The translations under genes and the position numbers were made by a program. Shown one piece after another: positions 1-9,435 of a stretch of DNA of 64,000 nt. This DNA is from Caballeronia sp. INDeC2 (GTDB lineage: Bacteria > Pseudomonadota > Gammaproteobacteria > Burkholderiales > Burkholderiaceae). The stretch's first letter is position 1. Every line of letters starts with the position of its first letter. Below the pieces are notes generated by a model. That model saw only the letters and a program-made list of their open reading frames with translations. It searched no databases and was not told where the DNA came from. Location of the stretch: assembly GCF_023631325.1 (NCBI RefSeq), contig NZ_JALQDG010000017.1:38234-102233 (forward strand), in the 5' to 3' direction.

Positions 1-16
1 TTTGGAGGAGCACAAA

Positions 17-742
17 TTGAAAATAAAACAAGTCATCACGGGGATCGCGGCATTAGCATGTGTGTCCACCGCGGCACATGCGCAATCTGCTGGGTCCTTC
101 TATGCAACAGCAGGCTGGTTTCACTTTGCCCCGCAAGACAGCAGTGGTCCGCTCAAAGAAACAAGTGTAGGCGGATCTCCACTCAATATCGACGTTCCCG
201 GCACCGGCGCCGGCATCTCGAGCGCTGACACGGCCGGCTTCACATTGGGGTACTTCGCCACCGACCACATCGCGGCAGAACTCGAAATGGGCGTGCCGCC
301 AACCTTCGATCTCGAAGGCAAAGGCACCTTGTCGCAGTACGGAAAGCTCGGTAGCGCGAAGCAGTGGAGCCCGACGCTGCTGTTCAAATACTTCTTCAAT
401 GCTCCTACGGCGAAGTTCCGTCCGTTCGTTGGCCTTGGTGTGACGCGCACCTGGTTCACCGACGCCCAGATCACGAACCAGCAATTCGAAGGCTCGGTCC
501 TGCATGGTCCGACCACGGTCGACACGGATAGTTCGTGGGCGCCCGTGTTTAACGTCGGCGCGACTTACAATTTCACAGAACATTGGTTCGCCGGATTTTC
601 CGTGTCGTTCATTCCTTTGAAGGCCACGGCGAAGCTGAACACGCAGGCTCAAACGCCTGTCGGCACGCTCAATGTCCAGTCGCAGGCAAAAATCACGCTC
701 AACCCGATCGTCACATATTTGCGCGTCGGCTATCGTTTCTAA
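17..742 (+). CDS. ompW: OmpW family outer membrane beta-barrel protein
   Basis: A 241-residue OmpW/AlkL-type porin, a family of small eight-stranded outer membrane barrels that pass small hydrophobic compounds. Residues 1-22 look like a Sec signal peptide ending Ala-His-Ala before Gln-Ser-Ala. The mature part has alternating aromatic and glycine-rich strands and ends Val-Gly-Tyr-Arg-Phe, with the C-terminal Phe expected of a Bam-inserted barrel. I chose the TTG at 17 because GGAGGAG at 4-10 sits six bases before it; an in-frame TTG at 2 would put the signal peptide behind extra charged residues. The gene is complete, but its promoter lies left of the window. The substrate cannot be told from the sequence. 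Confidence 0.85.
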   Translation: MKIKQVITGIAALACVSTAAHAQSAGSFYATAGWFHFAPQDSSGPLKETSVGGSPLNIDVPGTGAGISSADTAGFTLGYFATDHIAAELEMGVPPTFDLEGKGTLSQYGKLGSAKQWSPTLLFKYFFNAPTAKFRPFVGLGVTRTWFTDAQITNQQFEGSVLHGPTTVDTDSSWAPVFNVGATYNFTEHWFAGFSVSFIPLKATAKLNTQAQTPVGTLNVQSQAKITLNPIVTYLRVGYRF

Positions 743-795
743 AGTCAAACTGCGCATAAGCATGTAACGACGATAAAAGCGTCTTGCAGAAAGAA

Positions 796-840
796 AGAGA
801 ATGCCGGCATCTTTAACCCATGCCGGCATTCTCTTTTTTG
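796..840 (+). terminator. Rho-independent terminator after ompW
   Basis: A perfect 15-bp inverted repeat (796-810 with 820-834) has a nine-base loop and is followed by a T-run on the plus strand. It lies 53 bases after the ompW stop. Confidence 0.9.
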
Positions 841-1033
841 CACGCGCTTGTAAATGTGACCTTCGTCGAAGAATCGCCCGCAGTTCTTACGCGTCGATGC
901 GAACGCAAGGCATTGCGCGGTCGCCCTTACCGAAGCATTGCGCAACGTCGAAGCATCGGCATTGAATTTGCTGCATGATGGGTTTTCCCCGCCATTATGC
1001 GGGCCATCCACGACTCATCCATCGGAGCGATCT
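841..1033. other. Intergenic region upstream of the DUF883 gene
   Basis: This stretch should contain the promoter of the DUF883 gene, but no convincing -35/-10 pair is visible. The nonamer gcattgcgc occurs twice, around 911 and 935. Nothing else is supported. Confidence 0.4.
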
Positions 1034-1411
1034 ATGAACGCACTGCCTAACACGCGAGACGCCATCGGAGATTCATGGAGCACAACGAGCCGCCGCGCAC
1101 GCCGCATGGCGCGGCATGGCCGTGAAGCGGCCGAGGACATCGGCTCCGAGCTCCGCACGCTGCTCAACGAACTCGAAAGCACGCTAGCCGAAGGCACGTC
1201 GGCCGATGCGGCAGCGCTGCGCGCGCAGATTAGCGACCGCCTCGACAGCGCCCGCGCCCGTCTGAACGACACTCACGCAGTCCTGCGCGAGCGCGCCGGC
1301 GCAGCCATCCAAGACGCGGACGCCTACCTCCACGAAAAGCCCTGGCAAACGATCGCGCTCGTCGGCGGTCTGGCGCTGGTCGCGGGCGTGTTGCTCGCAC
1401 GCGCGCGCTGA
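1034..1411 (+). CDS. DUF883 (ElaB/YqjD-like) C-tail-anchored membrane protein
   Basis: A 125-residue protein of the DUF883/ElaB-YqjD family. Residues 1-95 are charged and Ala/Glu/Arg-rich, predicted helical or coiled coil. A conserved His-Glu-Lys-Pro-Trp turn leads into one Gly/Ala/Val-rich membrane segment (about 105-121) and an Arg-Ala-Arg tail. E. coli YqjD and ElaB anchor in the inner membrane this way and bind ribosomes in stationary phase; a similar role here is inference. The ATG at 1034 is preceded by GGAG at 1024-1027; an in-frame start further upstream would add a non-conserved extension. It is convergent with ugpQ, with four bases between the stop codons. Confidence 0.8.
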   Translation: MNALPNTRDAIGDSWSTTSRRARRMARHGREAAEDIGSELRTLLNELESTLAEGTSADAAALRAQISDRLDSARARLNDTHAVLRERAGAAIQDADAYLHEKPWQTIALVGGLALVAGVLLARAR

Positions 1412-1415
1412 CGTT

Positions 1416-2171
1416 TCAATCGGACGACGCGGTCAGAAAATCCGCGCCAATAATGTCGATGCGGTCCGTGCAGATCGCATCGACGCCCCACTGCGCGAGC
1501 TGCCGCGCGCGCGCCGGATCGTTCACCGTGTAGGCGAGTATGCGCAAACCCGCGTCTTTGATCTGCGCAACGAGCGTTTCGTCGAGTGAGCGATGGTTCG
1601 CGTGCAACGACACGCACGATAGCGACGCGGTCTGCGCGCGCCAATTCTCCGTAACACGTTCGTACAACATGCCGCGCGGAAGATTCGGCGCGGCATCGCG
1701 TGCGGCTTCGAGCGCCGCATATGAAAACGATGACAACAGCGGTGCCGGTTCCGCATCCGCCCACAACCGCGCCGCCTCGCGCGCGACCAGCACGCCGGTT
1801 TCCACGTCGCGCCCCTGACTCGGCTTGATCTCGATGTTCGCTGCGAGCCCGTGTTTCGCGCATCGTTCGCGCACTTGCGCGAGCGTCGGCATGCGCGCGC
1901 CGGCGAATTCCACGCCGAACCACGTGCCCGCATCGAGCGCGCGCAGTTGCGCGTAAGTCATCGCCTTCGCCGCGCCGCGCCCGTTCGACGTGCGGTCGAC
2001 CGCGTCGTCGTGCAGCAGGAAGACGATGTCGTCGGCGGAGAGTTTCGCGTCGAACTCAATCATCCTGTGGCCGAAGCGCGCGCCCACGTCGATCGCTTCG
2101 AGCGTGTTCTCCGGCGCGAGCTTGCCGCCGCCGCGATGCGCGACGATCGCGGGATAGGGCCAGGTTCTCAT
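1416..2171 (-). CDS. ugpQ: Glycerophosphodiester phosphodiesterase UgpQ
   Basis: A cytoplasmic GDPD-family TIM barrel of 251 residues that hydrolyses glycerophosphodiesters to sn-glycerol-3-phosphate and an alcohol. The family signature is present: His-Arg-Gly-Gly-Gly at residues 12-16, Glu-Asn-Thr shortly after, and the metal-binding Glu-Phe-Asp strand near residue 40. I placed the start at the ATG at 2171, which has GGAG eight bases upstream and lies just after the ugpC stop. A TTG at 2189 overlapping that stop is the alternative and adds six residues. It is the last gene of ugpBAECQ, where it would process diesters imported by the transporter. Confidence 0.88.
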   Translation of the reverse strand: MRTWPYPAIVAHRGGGKLAPENTLEAIDVGARFGHRMIEFDAKLSADDIVFLLHDDAVDRTSNGRGAAKAMTYAQLRALDAGTWFGVEFAGARMPTLAQVRERCAKHGLAANIEIKPSQGRDVETGVLVAREAARLWADAEPAPLLSSFSYAALEAARDAAPNLPRGMLYERVTENWRAQTASLSCVSLHANHRSLDETLVAQIKDAGLRILAYTVNDPARARQLAQWGVDAICTDRIDIIGADFLTASSD

Positions 2172-2185
2172 CGCGTGTGCTCCAT

Positions 2186-3262
2186 TCAATTGGCGCGCCG
2201 TCCCGTCGCCGGATCGAAGAAATGCAGATGCCGCGCGGGCAACGACACCCGGAGCCGCTCGCCACGCTGCGGACGATGTTCATGCGGCAAGCGCGCCGCC
2301 ACGTCTTGCTTGCCCCACTTGCCGTGCGCAAGATTGTCCGCGCCGAGCAGTTCGGCCGAATCGACTTCGAGCGTCGCGCCCGGCGAGTCGTGGCTGCCCG
2401 GCGTCATGTGCTCCGGACGAATGCCGACGATCCACTCGCGCCCATGCATTGCGCTATTCACGTTGGATACAGGCAATGCAGGTCCGTCGCCTGCGACGAT
2501 AAAAGTCGCGCCATCTTCCGACAACCGGCCTTCGAGCAGATTCATGGCCGGCGAGCCGATGAAACTCGCGACGAATACCGTTGCCGGGCGCTCGTACACC
2601 TCGGTCGGCGCGCCGATCTGTTCGGCATGCCCCTTGTTCATCACGATGACGCGCTGCGCGAGCGTCATGGCTTCGATCTGATCGTGCGTGACGTACAGGC
2701 TCGTGGTCGCGAGACGCGCGTGCAGCCGCTGAATTTCGAGGCGCATCTGCACACGCAGTTTGGCGTCGAGATTCGAAAGCGGTTCGTCGAACAGAAACAC
2801 CGCCGGTTCGCGCACGATCGCGCGGCCCATTGCGACGCGCTGCCGCTGCCCGCCCGACAGTTCGCGCGGCTTGCGCGCGAGCAGATGTTCGAGCTCGAGT
2901 ATGCGTGCCGCATTGGCCACGCGCGCCTCGATGGTCTTCCTGTCCGCGCCGCCGATCTTCAGCGCATACGCCATATTCTGCGCGACGCTCATGTGCGGAT
3001 AAAGTGCGTAGTTCTGAAAGACCATCGCAATATCGCGATCTTTCGGCTCCAGCCTGTTCACGACTTTTCCGCCGATCTCGATCGCGCCTTCCGATACGCT
3101 TTCGAGTCCCGCGACCATGCGCAGCAGCGTCGATTTTCCGCAGCCCGACGGGCCGACCATCACGACGAACTCGCCATCGTCGATCGCCACGTCGATGCCG
3201 TGGAGCACATAGTTCGAGCCGTCGTACGTTTTCTTTACGCCTTTGAGATTCAATGCGGCCAT
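2186..3262 (-). CDS. ugpC: sn-glycerol-3-phosphate ABC transporter ATPase UgpC
   Basis: A 358-residue ATPase of the MalK/UgpC subfamily. It shows Walker A Gly-Pro-Ser-Gly-Cys-Gly-Lys-Ser-Thr at 37-45, the Q-loop near 84, the signature Leu-Ser-Gly-Gly-Gln at 136-140, and Walker B ending Phe-Asp-Glu-Pro at about 159-162. The H-loop Thr-His-Asp follows near 190, and a C-terminal OB-like (TOBE) regulatory domain occupies about residues 240-358. It should form a cytoplasmic dimer that drives the UgpA/UgpE permease. It follows ugpE after 16 bases in a single operon. In E. coli this operon is under PhoB; I see no clear Pho box here. Confidence 0.92.
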   Translation of the reverse strand: MAALNLKGVKKTYDGSNYVLHGIDVAIDDGEFVVMVGPSGCGKSTLLRMVAGLESVSEGAIEIGGKVVNRLEPKDRDIAMVFQNYALYPHMSVAQNMAYALKIGGADRKTIEARVANAARILELEHLLARKPRELSGGQRQRVAMGRAIVREPAVFLFDEPLSNLDAKLRVQMRLEIQRLHARLATTSLYVTHDQIEAMTLAQRVIVMNKGHAEQIGAPTEVYERPATVFVASFIGSPAMNLLEGRLSEDGATFIVAGDGPALPVSNVNSAMHGREWIVGIRPEHMTPGSHDSPGATLEVDSAELLGADNLAHGKWGKQDVAARLPHEHRPQRGERLRVSLPARHLHFFDPATGRRAN

Positions 3263-3278
3263 CGATCAGCCTTCTCCG

Positions 3279-4124
3279 TTATTTCTCTGAGTCCACGAGT
3301 CCGCGCACGAACCAGCGCTGCATCGTCAGGACGACCGCGAGCGGCGGCAGCATCGCGAGCAGCGTCGCCGTCATCACGAGATGCCATTCGGTCGCTGTGT
3401 CGCCCGACGCGATCATGCTCTTGATGCCGACCACCGCCGTCTGCAGCGAGACTTCGTTGGTGATGAGAATCGGCCAGAGATACTGATTCCAGCCGTAGAT
3501 GAACGTGATGACGAAGAGCGCCGCGATGTTCGTCTTCGAAAGCGGCAGCACGACGTCCCAAAAGAAACGCAGCGGACCTGCGCCGTCGATGCGCGCCGCT
3601 TCCATCAGCTCGTCGGGCAGCGTCATGAAGAACTGGCGGAAGAGAAACGTCGCCGTAGCGGATGCGATCAGCGGCAACGTCAACCCCGCATACGTGTTCG
3701 ACAGATGCATCGACGAGACGACCTGCACCGTCGGGAAGATGCGCACTTCGACCGGCAACATCAGCGTGATGAAGATGAGCCAGAACGCGAGGTTCTTCAT
3801 CGGAAAGCGGAAGAACACGATCGCGTACGCGGAGACGATCGACACCGCGATCTTGCCGATCGAAATCACGAGCGCCATCACGAGGCTGTTCAGCAGCATG
3901 AGACCGAACGGCGCGGCCGCATTGCCGCTGCCGTGCGTCCAGATAGTCGCGACGTTCTCGAAGAGATGCGTGCTCGGAATCAGCGAGAGCGGCACGCTGA
4001 ACACTTCCTTCGAGTTCATCGTGGCCGCGCAGAACGCGACGTACACTGGAAACACGATCAGCGCGACGCCGAGCAACAGCACGGCGTGACAGAAGATATC
4101 GAAGCCGCGACGGTTTTCGATCAT
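3279..4124 (-). CDS. ugpE: sn-glycerol-3-phosphate ABC transporter permease UgpE
   Basis: A 281-residue inner membrane permease, the same length as E. coli UgpE. It has six hydrophobic segments and the EAA loop (Glu-Ala-Ala-Arg-Ile-Asp-Gly-Ala near residue 180) that contacts UgpC. The ATG at 4124 overlaps the ugpA stop as ATGA, so the two permease subunits are translationally coupled. The same frame is open for a further 600 bases upstream, but that part only shadows ugpA. It partners UgpA as a heterodimeric channel. Confidence 0.92.
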   Translation of the reverse strand: MIENRRGFDIFCHAVLLLGVALIVFPVYVAFCAATMNSKEVFSVPLSLIPSTHLFENVATIWTHGSGNAAAPFGLMLLNSLVMALVISIGKIAVSIVSAYAIVFFRFPMKNLAFWLIFITLMLPVEVRIFPTVQVVSSMHLSNTYAGLTLPLIASATATFLFRQFFMTLPDELMEAARIDGAGPLRFFWDVVLPLSKTNIAALFVITFIYGWNQYLWPILITNEVSLQTAVVGIKSMIASGDTATEWHLVMTATLLAMLPPLAVVLTMQRWFVRGLVDSEK

Positions 4125-5005
4125 GAATATTGCACCCTGCGTTCGACGAAGCGGAACTGGATCACCGTCAACGCGACGACGATCGCCATCAGTACGACTG
4201 ATTGCGCGCCCGAGCTGCCGATATCGAGTCCTTGGAAGCCTTCCGCGAAAATCTTGTAGATGAGCGTCTTGGTCGATTGCGCGGGGCCGCCGCCGGTGGC
4301 GGCATCGATGACGGGGAAGGTATCGAAGAACGCGTAGACGAGGTTCACGACGAGCAGGAAGAACGACGTCGGCGACAAGAGCGGCAGCGCGATGCCGAAG
4401 AAGCGTCGCACGGGCCCGGCGCCGTCGATAGCGGCGGCTTCGATCAGCGATTGCGGAATCGCCTGAAGGCCCGCGTAGAAGAACAGGAAGTTGTAGCTGA
4501 CCTGCTTCCACACCGACGCGAGCACGACGAGGAACATCGCCTGCGTGCCGTTGAGCGCATGATTCCAGACGATGCCCTGCTTGGCGAGCGCATACGTCAC
4601 GAGCCCGATGCTCGGGTTGAACAGGAACGACCACAGCACGGCGGCGATCGCCGGCGCGACCGCGTACGGCCAGATGAGGAGCGTCTGATACGCCTTCGCG
4701 CCGCGCGTCACGCGATCGGCGCATGCGGCGAGCAGGAGAGAGATCACGAGGCCCGACACCGTGACGAGCGCGCAGAAGATCATCGTCGTGTTGAACGACG
4801 AGAGATAGAGCGGATCGGCGAACAACTGCCTGAAGTTCGCCAGCCCGACGAACTCGCTCGACGTGCCGAACGCGTCCTGACTCTGCGTGGACTGCCAGAG
4901 CGCTTCGCCCGCGGGCCAGAGAAAGAACAGCGCCGTGATAGCGAGCTGCGGCGCGACGAGCAGATACGGCAAGACGCTCGTATCGAAACGAGACCGTTTT
5001 TCCAT
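4121..5005 (-). CDS. ugpA: sn-glycerol-3-phosphate ABC transporter permease UgpA
   Basis: A 294-residue inner membrane permease. Six transmembrane segments are apparent, with the first at about residues 12-32. The EAA loop Glu-Ala-Ala-Ala-Ile-Asp-Gly-Ala, followed by Gly-Pro, lies near residue 190. It pairs with UgpE. The 52-base gap separating it from ugpB contains a GC-rich hairpin, which may lower permease expression relative to the binding protein. The four-base overlap with ugpE argues for coupled translation. Confidence 0.92.
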   Translation of the reverse strand: MEKRSRFDTSVLPYLLVAPQLAITALFFLWPAGEALWQSTQSQDAFGTSSEFVGLANFRQLFADPLYLSSFNTTMIFCALVTVSGLVISLLLAACADRVTRGAKAYQTLLIWPYAVAPAIAAVLWSFLFNPSIGLVTYALAKQGIVWNHALNGTQAMFLVVLASVWKQVSYNFLFFYAGLQAIPQSLIEAAAIDGAGPVRRFFGIALPLLSPTSFFLLVVNLVYAFFDTFPVIDAATGGGPAQSTKTLIYKIFAEGFQGLDIGSSGAQSVVLMAIVVALTVIQFRFVERRVQYS

Positions 5006-5021
5006 GCGTTGATGTCCCGAA

Positions 5022-5050
5022 CGAAAAGCGCCCGCGACGATCGCGGGCGC
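5022..5050 (-). terminator. Attenuator-like hairpin between ugpB and ugpA
   Basis: A perfect 10-bp GC-rich stem (5028-5037 with 5041-5050) with a three-base loop is followed on the minus strand by TTTT. It lies directly after the ugpB stop codon. Because ugpA follows at once, partial termination or 3'-end protection of ugpB mRNA is more likely than full termination. Confidence 0.7.
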
Positions 5051-5057
5051 ATGCGCT

Positions 5058-6383
5058 TTAGTTGCCGGTCTTCTCGAAGCGGCGCAGCAGTTCGTCGCCG
5101 CGTTGCACCGACGCGTCGAGCGCCTGCTGCGGCGTCTTCTTCTCGGCCCAGACCTGCTCCAGTTCTTCGTCGACGATCGTGCGGATCTGCGGCATGTTGC
5201 CCAGACGCAGACCCTTCGTGTAAGGCAGCGGCGGCTTGTTCAGCATCTGCTTGATCGCGATGTCCGCGCCGGGATTCTTGTCGTAGAAGCCCTGCTTCTG
5301 CGTAAGCTCGTACGCGGCCTGCGTGACCGGCAGATAGCCCGTGTCCTGATGCCACTTCGCCGCGACTTGCGGCGTCGAAAGATACGCAAGGAATTTCGCG
5401 ACGCCCTTATAGACAGCCGGATCCTTGCCCGACAACACCCACAGACTCGCGCCGCCGATGATCGCGTTCTGGGGCGCGCCCTTCACGCTCGCGTCGTACG
5501 GCATCATGCCGACGCCGTAATCGAACTTCGCGAACTTGGCGATGGTCGCGCGCGAGCCCGACGAATTCGTGATGATGCCGCAGTCGCCGCTATAGAACTT
5601 CGACACCGGCTCGTCCTTGCGGCCGACATAGGTGAACGTGCCTTCCTTCGCCATGTTCTGCAGGAACTGGATGTGCGCGACCTGCAGCGGCTTGTTGAAA
5701 TCGAGCTTGGCGTCGAGACCGTCGAAGCCGTTGTTCTTGGTCGCGAACGGCGCGGCATGCCACGCGCTGTAGTTCTCGAGCTGAATCCAGCTTTGCCAGC
5801 CCGACGAGTAACCGCACGAATAACCGGCGGCCTTGAGCTTCTTCGCGTCGGCTTCGACATCGGCCCAGGTCTTGGGCGGCTGGTTCGGATCGAGACCGGC
5901 TTTCTTGAACGCGTCCTTGTTGTAGTACAGAACAGGCGTCGAGCTGTTGAACGGCATCGAGATCAGATGGCCGGTCTTCGCGTCGCTGTAATAGCCGGAA
6001 ATGGTCGGCACGAAGGCCTTTTCGTCGAGCGGAACGCCCGCCTGCTTAAAGACGTCGTAGACCGGGATGACAGCCTTCTTCGCCTGCATCATCGTCGCGG
6101 TGCCGACTTCGTAGACCTGCAGGATGGCGGGCGCGTTGCCGCTGCGATACGCCGCGATGCCTGCCGCGAGCGCCTGGTCATACGTGCCCTTGAACACGGG
6201 GACGATCTTGTAATCGCTCTGCGACTTGTTGAAGTCGTTGGCGATGTCGTTCACACGCTCACCCAGCGCGGCTTCCATCGCGTGCCAGAACTGGATTTCG
6301 GTCGCGGCGTGCGCTGCGGTGCTAGCGCCGAAGGCCAGAACGGCCGCGGCCGAGATCGTGCGGAACAAGGGCTTGCAGCTCAT
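5058..6383 (-). CDS. ugpB: sn-glycerol-3-phosphate periplasmic binding protein UgpB
   Basis: A 441-residue extracellular solute-binding protein (family 1) that captures sn-glycerol-3-phosphate and its diesters for UgpAEC. Residues 1-26 are a Sec signal ending Ala-Ala-His-Ala. The mature start Glu-Ile-Gln-Phe-Trp-His-Ala-Met and the ligand-pocket stretch [14 protein letters not shown] are typical of UgpB. It is the first gene of ugpBAECQ. The upstream dgt stop is only 45 bases away, so the ugp promoter must lie inside or just after dgt unless the genes are cotranscribed. Confidence 0.92.
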   Translation of the reverse strand: MSCKPLFRTISAAAVLAFGASTAAHAATEIQFWHAMEAALGERVNDIANDFNKSQSDYKIVPVFKGTYDQALAAGIAAYRSGNAPAILQVYEVGTATMMQAKKAVIPVYDVFKQAGVPLDEKAFVPTISGYYSDAKTGHLISMPFNSSTPVLYYNKDAFKKAGLDPNQPPKTWADVEADAKKLKAAGYSCGYSSGWQSWIQLENYSAWHAAPFATKNNGFDGLDAKLDFNKPLQVAHIQFLQNMAKEGTFTYVGRKDEPVSKFYSGDCGIITNSSGSRATIAKFAKFDYGVGMMPYDASVKGAPQNAIIGGASLWVLSGKDPAVYKGVAKFLAYLSTPQVAAKWHQDTGYLPVTQAAYELTQKQGFYDKNPGADIAIKQMLNKPPLPYTKGLRLGNMPQIRTIVDEELEQVWAEKKTPQQALDASVQRGDELLRRFEKTGN

Positions 6384-6428
6384 CGATGAGTCTCCGTTCG
6401 AGGATTTCGCGCTTGGAAACGCGCGATA

Positions 6429-7649
6429 TTAATTGTTGTCGATGACAAACAGGCGTTGGTACTCTTTCAATGCATAGCGATCGGTCATGCCCGCGATGTA
6501 ATGCGCGATGAGCCGCGCCTGCGAGCTGTCGTGGCTCGATGAAGGCGCGTCGTTCGCGGATTCCTCCGTCACCGGTCCGCGCGCCTGATACGCGGGCGGC
6601 AAGAGACGCGGATCGTCGGTGAAGGCCTCGAAAAGGCCCGTCACCACGCGCTTCGCCTTGTTGGCCATGCGCATCACGCGATAGTGCCGGTACAGGTTCT
6701 TGAACAGAAAGCGCTTGAGTTGCGCCGCCTGCGCCGCGACTTCATCGGTGTGCGCGACGAGCGGCGGCGCATCGCGCACAGCGTCGAGCGATTGCGGCGC
6801 GACGCGTTCGAGATTGCGGCCCGTCGCCTCGATCAGATCGACGATCAACGTATTGATGATGCGGCGGATCGTCTCGTGGATGAGCCGGCGCCCTTCGATG
6901 TCCGGATAGTCGGCACGCGCCGCATCGTAATGCGTGTGCCAGAGACTCACTTCGGAAAGCTGATCGAGCGTGATGAGGCCGGAGCGCAGACCATCGTCCA
7001 CATCGTGATTGTTGTACGCGATTTCATCGGCGACATTCGCGATCTGCGCTTCGAGCGACGGCTGCTTGCCCGTGAGAAAGCGTTCGCCGAGTTCGCCCAG
7101 CTTGCGTGCGTTTTCGCGCGAGCAATGCTTGAGTATGCCTTCGCGCGTCTCGAAGCAGAGGTTCAGGCCGTTGAAGGCGCCGTAATGCTCTTCGAGCTGA
7201 TCGACCACGGCGAGGCTTTGCAGATTGTGTTCGAAGCCGCCGTGATCGCGCATGCATTCGTGCAGCGCATCCTGTCCGGCGTGACCGAACGGCGTGTGGC
7301 CGAGATCGTGCGCGAGCGAGATGGCTTCGACGAGATCCTCGTTCAGCCTCAGGTTGCGCGCGACCGAACGCGCGATCTGCGCGACTTCGAGACTGTGCGT
7401 GAGACGCGTGCGGAAGAGATCGCCTTCGTGATTGACGAAGACCTGCGTCTTGTATTCGAGCCTGCGAAATGCGGTCGAATGCACGATGCGATCGCGATCG
7501 CGCTGGAACTCGGTGCGCGCCGCCGGTGGCGTTTCGGCGAAGCGCCGCCCGCGCGATTGCGACGCGTGCGCCGCATACGGCGCGAGATGCGCTTCGAACG
7601 CGAGCGTCGGCGGCGTGCCCGGCGGAAGTTGCTGTTCTTTGTCGCTCAC
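6429..7649 (-). CDS. dgt: Deoxyguanosinetriphosphate triphosphohydrolase-like protein
   Basis: A 406-residue HD-domain dNTP triphosphohydrolase, which removes tripolyphosphate from dGTP or other dNTPs. The metal site is intact: Arg-Leu-Thr-His-Ser-Leu-Glu-Val at about 82-89, the His-Asp pair at 114-115 followed by Leu-Gly-His-Thr-Pro-Phe-Gly-His, and a later Tyr-Asn-Asn-His-Asp motif. The length fits the shorter dGTPase-like class rather than the 505-residue E. coli Dgt. Translation starts at a GTG with GGAG a short distance upstream. It follows aroB by 44 bases, a linkage common in Burkholderiaceae. Substrate preference among dNTPs cannot be told. Confidence 0.88.
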   Translation of the reverse strand: MSDKEQQLPPGTPPTLAFEAHLAPYAAHASQSRGRRFAETPPAARTEFQRDRDRIVHSTAFRRLEYKTQVFVNHEGDLFRTRLTHSLEVAQIARSVARNLRLNEDLVEAISLAHDLGHTPFGHAGQDALHECMRDHGGFEHNLQSLAVVDQLEEHYGAFNGLNLCFETREGILKHCSRENARKLGELGERFLTGKQPSLEAQIANVADEIAYNNHDVDDGLRSGLITLDQLSEVSLWHTHYDAARADYPDIEGRRLIHETIRRIINTLIVDLIEATGRNLERVAPQSLDAVRDAPPLVAHTDEVAAQAAQLKRFLFKNLYRHYRVMRMANKAKRVVTGLFEAFTDDPRLLPPAYQARGPVTEESANDAPSSSHDSSQARLIAHYIAGMTDRYALKEYQRLFVIDNN

Positions 7650-7693
7650 CGGCTGCTCCGCATCGTCTTGGTTCTAGCCGCCGCTCGCGTGGA

Positions 7694-8791
7694 TCAGACG
7701 CTGGCGGCGAGCGTCGCGCGCACGGCCTGATCGGGCGCGCTCGTGATTTCGGTCGCGCCGAAGCGGGTCAGCAGAATGAATTTGATCTCGCCAGCTTCGG
7801 CCTTCTTGTCGATCTTCATCAGATCGACGTAGCGGTCGTCGCCGAGTTGCGGCGCCGTGACCGGCAGTTTTGCCGCTTCGATCACACGCACGAGACGCCG
7901 GCGCGCGGCTTCGTCGAGCTTGCCGAGGCGCACTGACAGATCCGCCGCCATCACCATGCCGCAGCCGACCGCCTCGCCATGCAGCCATTCGCCGTAGCCG
8001 AGCCCGGCTTCGATCGCATGGCCGAACGTGTGGCCAAAATTGAGAATGGCGCGCTGGCCGCCTTCGCGCTCATCCGACGCGACGACCGACGCCTTGATCT
8101 CGCACGAACGCTTTACCGCGTGCGCGAGGGCAGCGTCGTCGCGGCGATTCAGCGCGTCGATATTGCTTTCGATCCATTCGAAGAACTCGGCGTCTTTGAT
8201 CGCCGCGGTCTTGATGACTTCCGCGATGCCCGCCGCGAGTTCGCGCTCCGGCAACGTGTGCAGCGCGCCGATATCCGCGATGACCGCCTGCGGCTGATAG
8301 AACGCGCCGATCATGTTCTTGCCGAGCGGATGATTGATGCCAGTCTTGCCGCCGACCGACGAATCCACTTGCGAAAGCAGCGTGGTCGGCACTTGAATGA
8401 ACGGCACGCCGCGCATGTAGGACGCCGCCGCGAAACCGGTCATGTCGCCGACGACACCGCCGCCGAGCGCGATCAGCGTGGTTTTGCGATCGGCGCGTTC
8501 GGTGAGGAGCGCATCGAAGATCGTGTTGAGCGTTTCCCAGTTCTTGTGCGCTTCGCCGTCCGGCAGCACTACGGTCGTCACCTTCTTGCCGAGCGGTTCG
8601 AGCGCGGCGCGCAACTGATCGCCGTAGAGCGGATCGATGGTGGAATTCGTGACGATCGCAACCGACGCGCCCTTGATATGAGGCGCGAAGAGTTCCGTGC
8701 GGCCGATCAGGCCCGCACCGATATGAATGGGATAGGCGCGCTCGCCCAGTTCGACGCTGACGGTGATCGTTGGGGTAATCATGGCGGACAT
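7694..8791 (-). CDS. aroB: 3-dehydroquinate synthase AroB
   Basis: A 365-residue NAD- and divalent-metal-dependent enzyme that converts DAHP to 3-dehydroquinate, the second step of the shikimate pathway. Seen in the sequence are the nucleotide-binding Gly-Gly-Gly-Val-Val-Gly-Asp, the strand [18 protein letters not shown], and the metal ligands in Asn-Phe-Gly-His-Thr-Phe-Gly-His and His-Gly-Glu-Ala-Val. The start ATG overlaps the aroK stop (TAATG), so the two are coupled. A second in-frame ATG three codons later is possible. Confidence 0.95.
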   Translation of the reverse strand: MSAMITPTITVSVELGERAYPIHIGAGLIGRTELFAPHIKGASVAIVTNSTIDPLYGDQLRAALEPLGKKVTTVVLPDGEAHKNWETLNTIFDALLTERADRKTTLIALGGGVVGDMTGFAAASYMRGVPFIQVPTTLLSQVDSSVGGKTGINHPLGKNMIGAFYQPQAVIADIGALHTLPERELAAGIAEVIKTAAIKDAEFFEWIESNIDALNRRDDAALAHAVKRSCEIKASVVASDEREGGQRAILNFGHTFGHAIEAGLGYGEWLHGEAVGCGMVMAADLSVRLGKLDEAARRRLVRVIEAAKLPVTAPQLGDDRYVDLMKIDKKAEAGEIKFILLTRFGATEITSAPDQAVRATLAASV

Positions 8792-9342
8792 TATGACTCA
8801 GCCGACTTGACGACGCCGGCGACCTCCAGTTGCATCAGGACCATATTGACGAGCGCGTTGACGGTCGGCCGCCCCGTTTCCACGACGAAATGCGCGCATT
8901 CGTGATACAGCGGATCGCGCGCCTGAAAGAGTGCTTCGAGCTTGCCGCGCGGATCTTCGGTCTGCAACAACGGACGATTCTTGTCGCGCCGCGTGCGTTG
9001 CCAGAGATCGTGCGGATTGGCACGCAGATAGATGACGATGCCGCGATTCTTCAGATGTTCGCGATTCTCCGGCCGCAGCACCGCGCCGCCGCCCGTCGCG
9101 AGCACGATGCCGCTACGCTGCGAAAGCTCGTCGATGACGTTCGCCTCGCGCTGACGAAAACCCGCCTCGCCTTCGAGCTCCCAGATCACCGGGATCCGAG
9201 CGCCCGTGCGCGCCTCGATCTCCAGATCCGAATCAATGAACGAGCGCTGCAGACGGCGCGCAACCGCACGGCCCACGGTGGTTTTACCCGCCCCCATGAG
9301 TCCGACGAAAAAAATGTTCGCGTTCGCGTGCCCTTCCTGCAA
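8791..9342 (-). CDS. aroK: Shikimate kinase AroK
   Basis: A 183-residue NMP-kinase-fold enzyme that phosphorylates shikimate with ATP. The P-loop Gly-Leu-Met-Gly-Ala-Gly-Lys-Thr-Thr is at 14-22, a shikimate-binding Asp-Ser-Asp lies near 38, and a Gly-Gly-Gly stretch lies near 87. The start is a TTG with AAAGGA seven bases upstream. An in-frame stop lies just before it and no ATG precedes the P-loop, so TTG is the only reasonable choice. It sits between pilQ (93-base gap) and aroB (one-base overlap). Confidence 0.93.
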   Translation of the reverse strand: MQEGHANANIFFVGLMGAGKTTVGRAVARRLQRSFIDSDLEIEARTGARIPVIWELEGEAGFRQREANVIDELSQRSGIVLATGGGAVLRPENREHLKNRGIVIYLRANPHDLWQRTRRDKNRPLLQTEDPRGKLEALFQARDPLYHECAHFVVETGRPTVNALVNMVLMQLEVAGVVKSAES

Positions 9343-9435
9343 CCTAGGATCCTTTTACAGTATCGTATTTCTTCGTGCGGCAGCTTAAGGGCAAACCGCC
9401 CGCTTTGTCGAGTCGCGCCGCCCGTGCGCCTGCGC

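Noticed and set aside
6384..6428. Pho box upstream of ugpB
   Set aside because: The 45-base dgt-ugpB gap has no pair of CTGTCAT-like repeats, so phosphate control cannot be claimed from this sequence.
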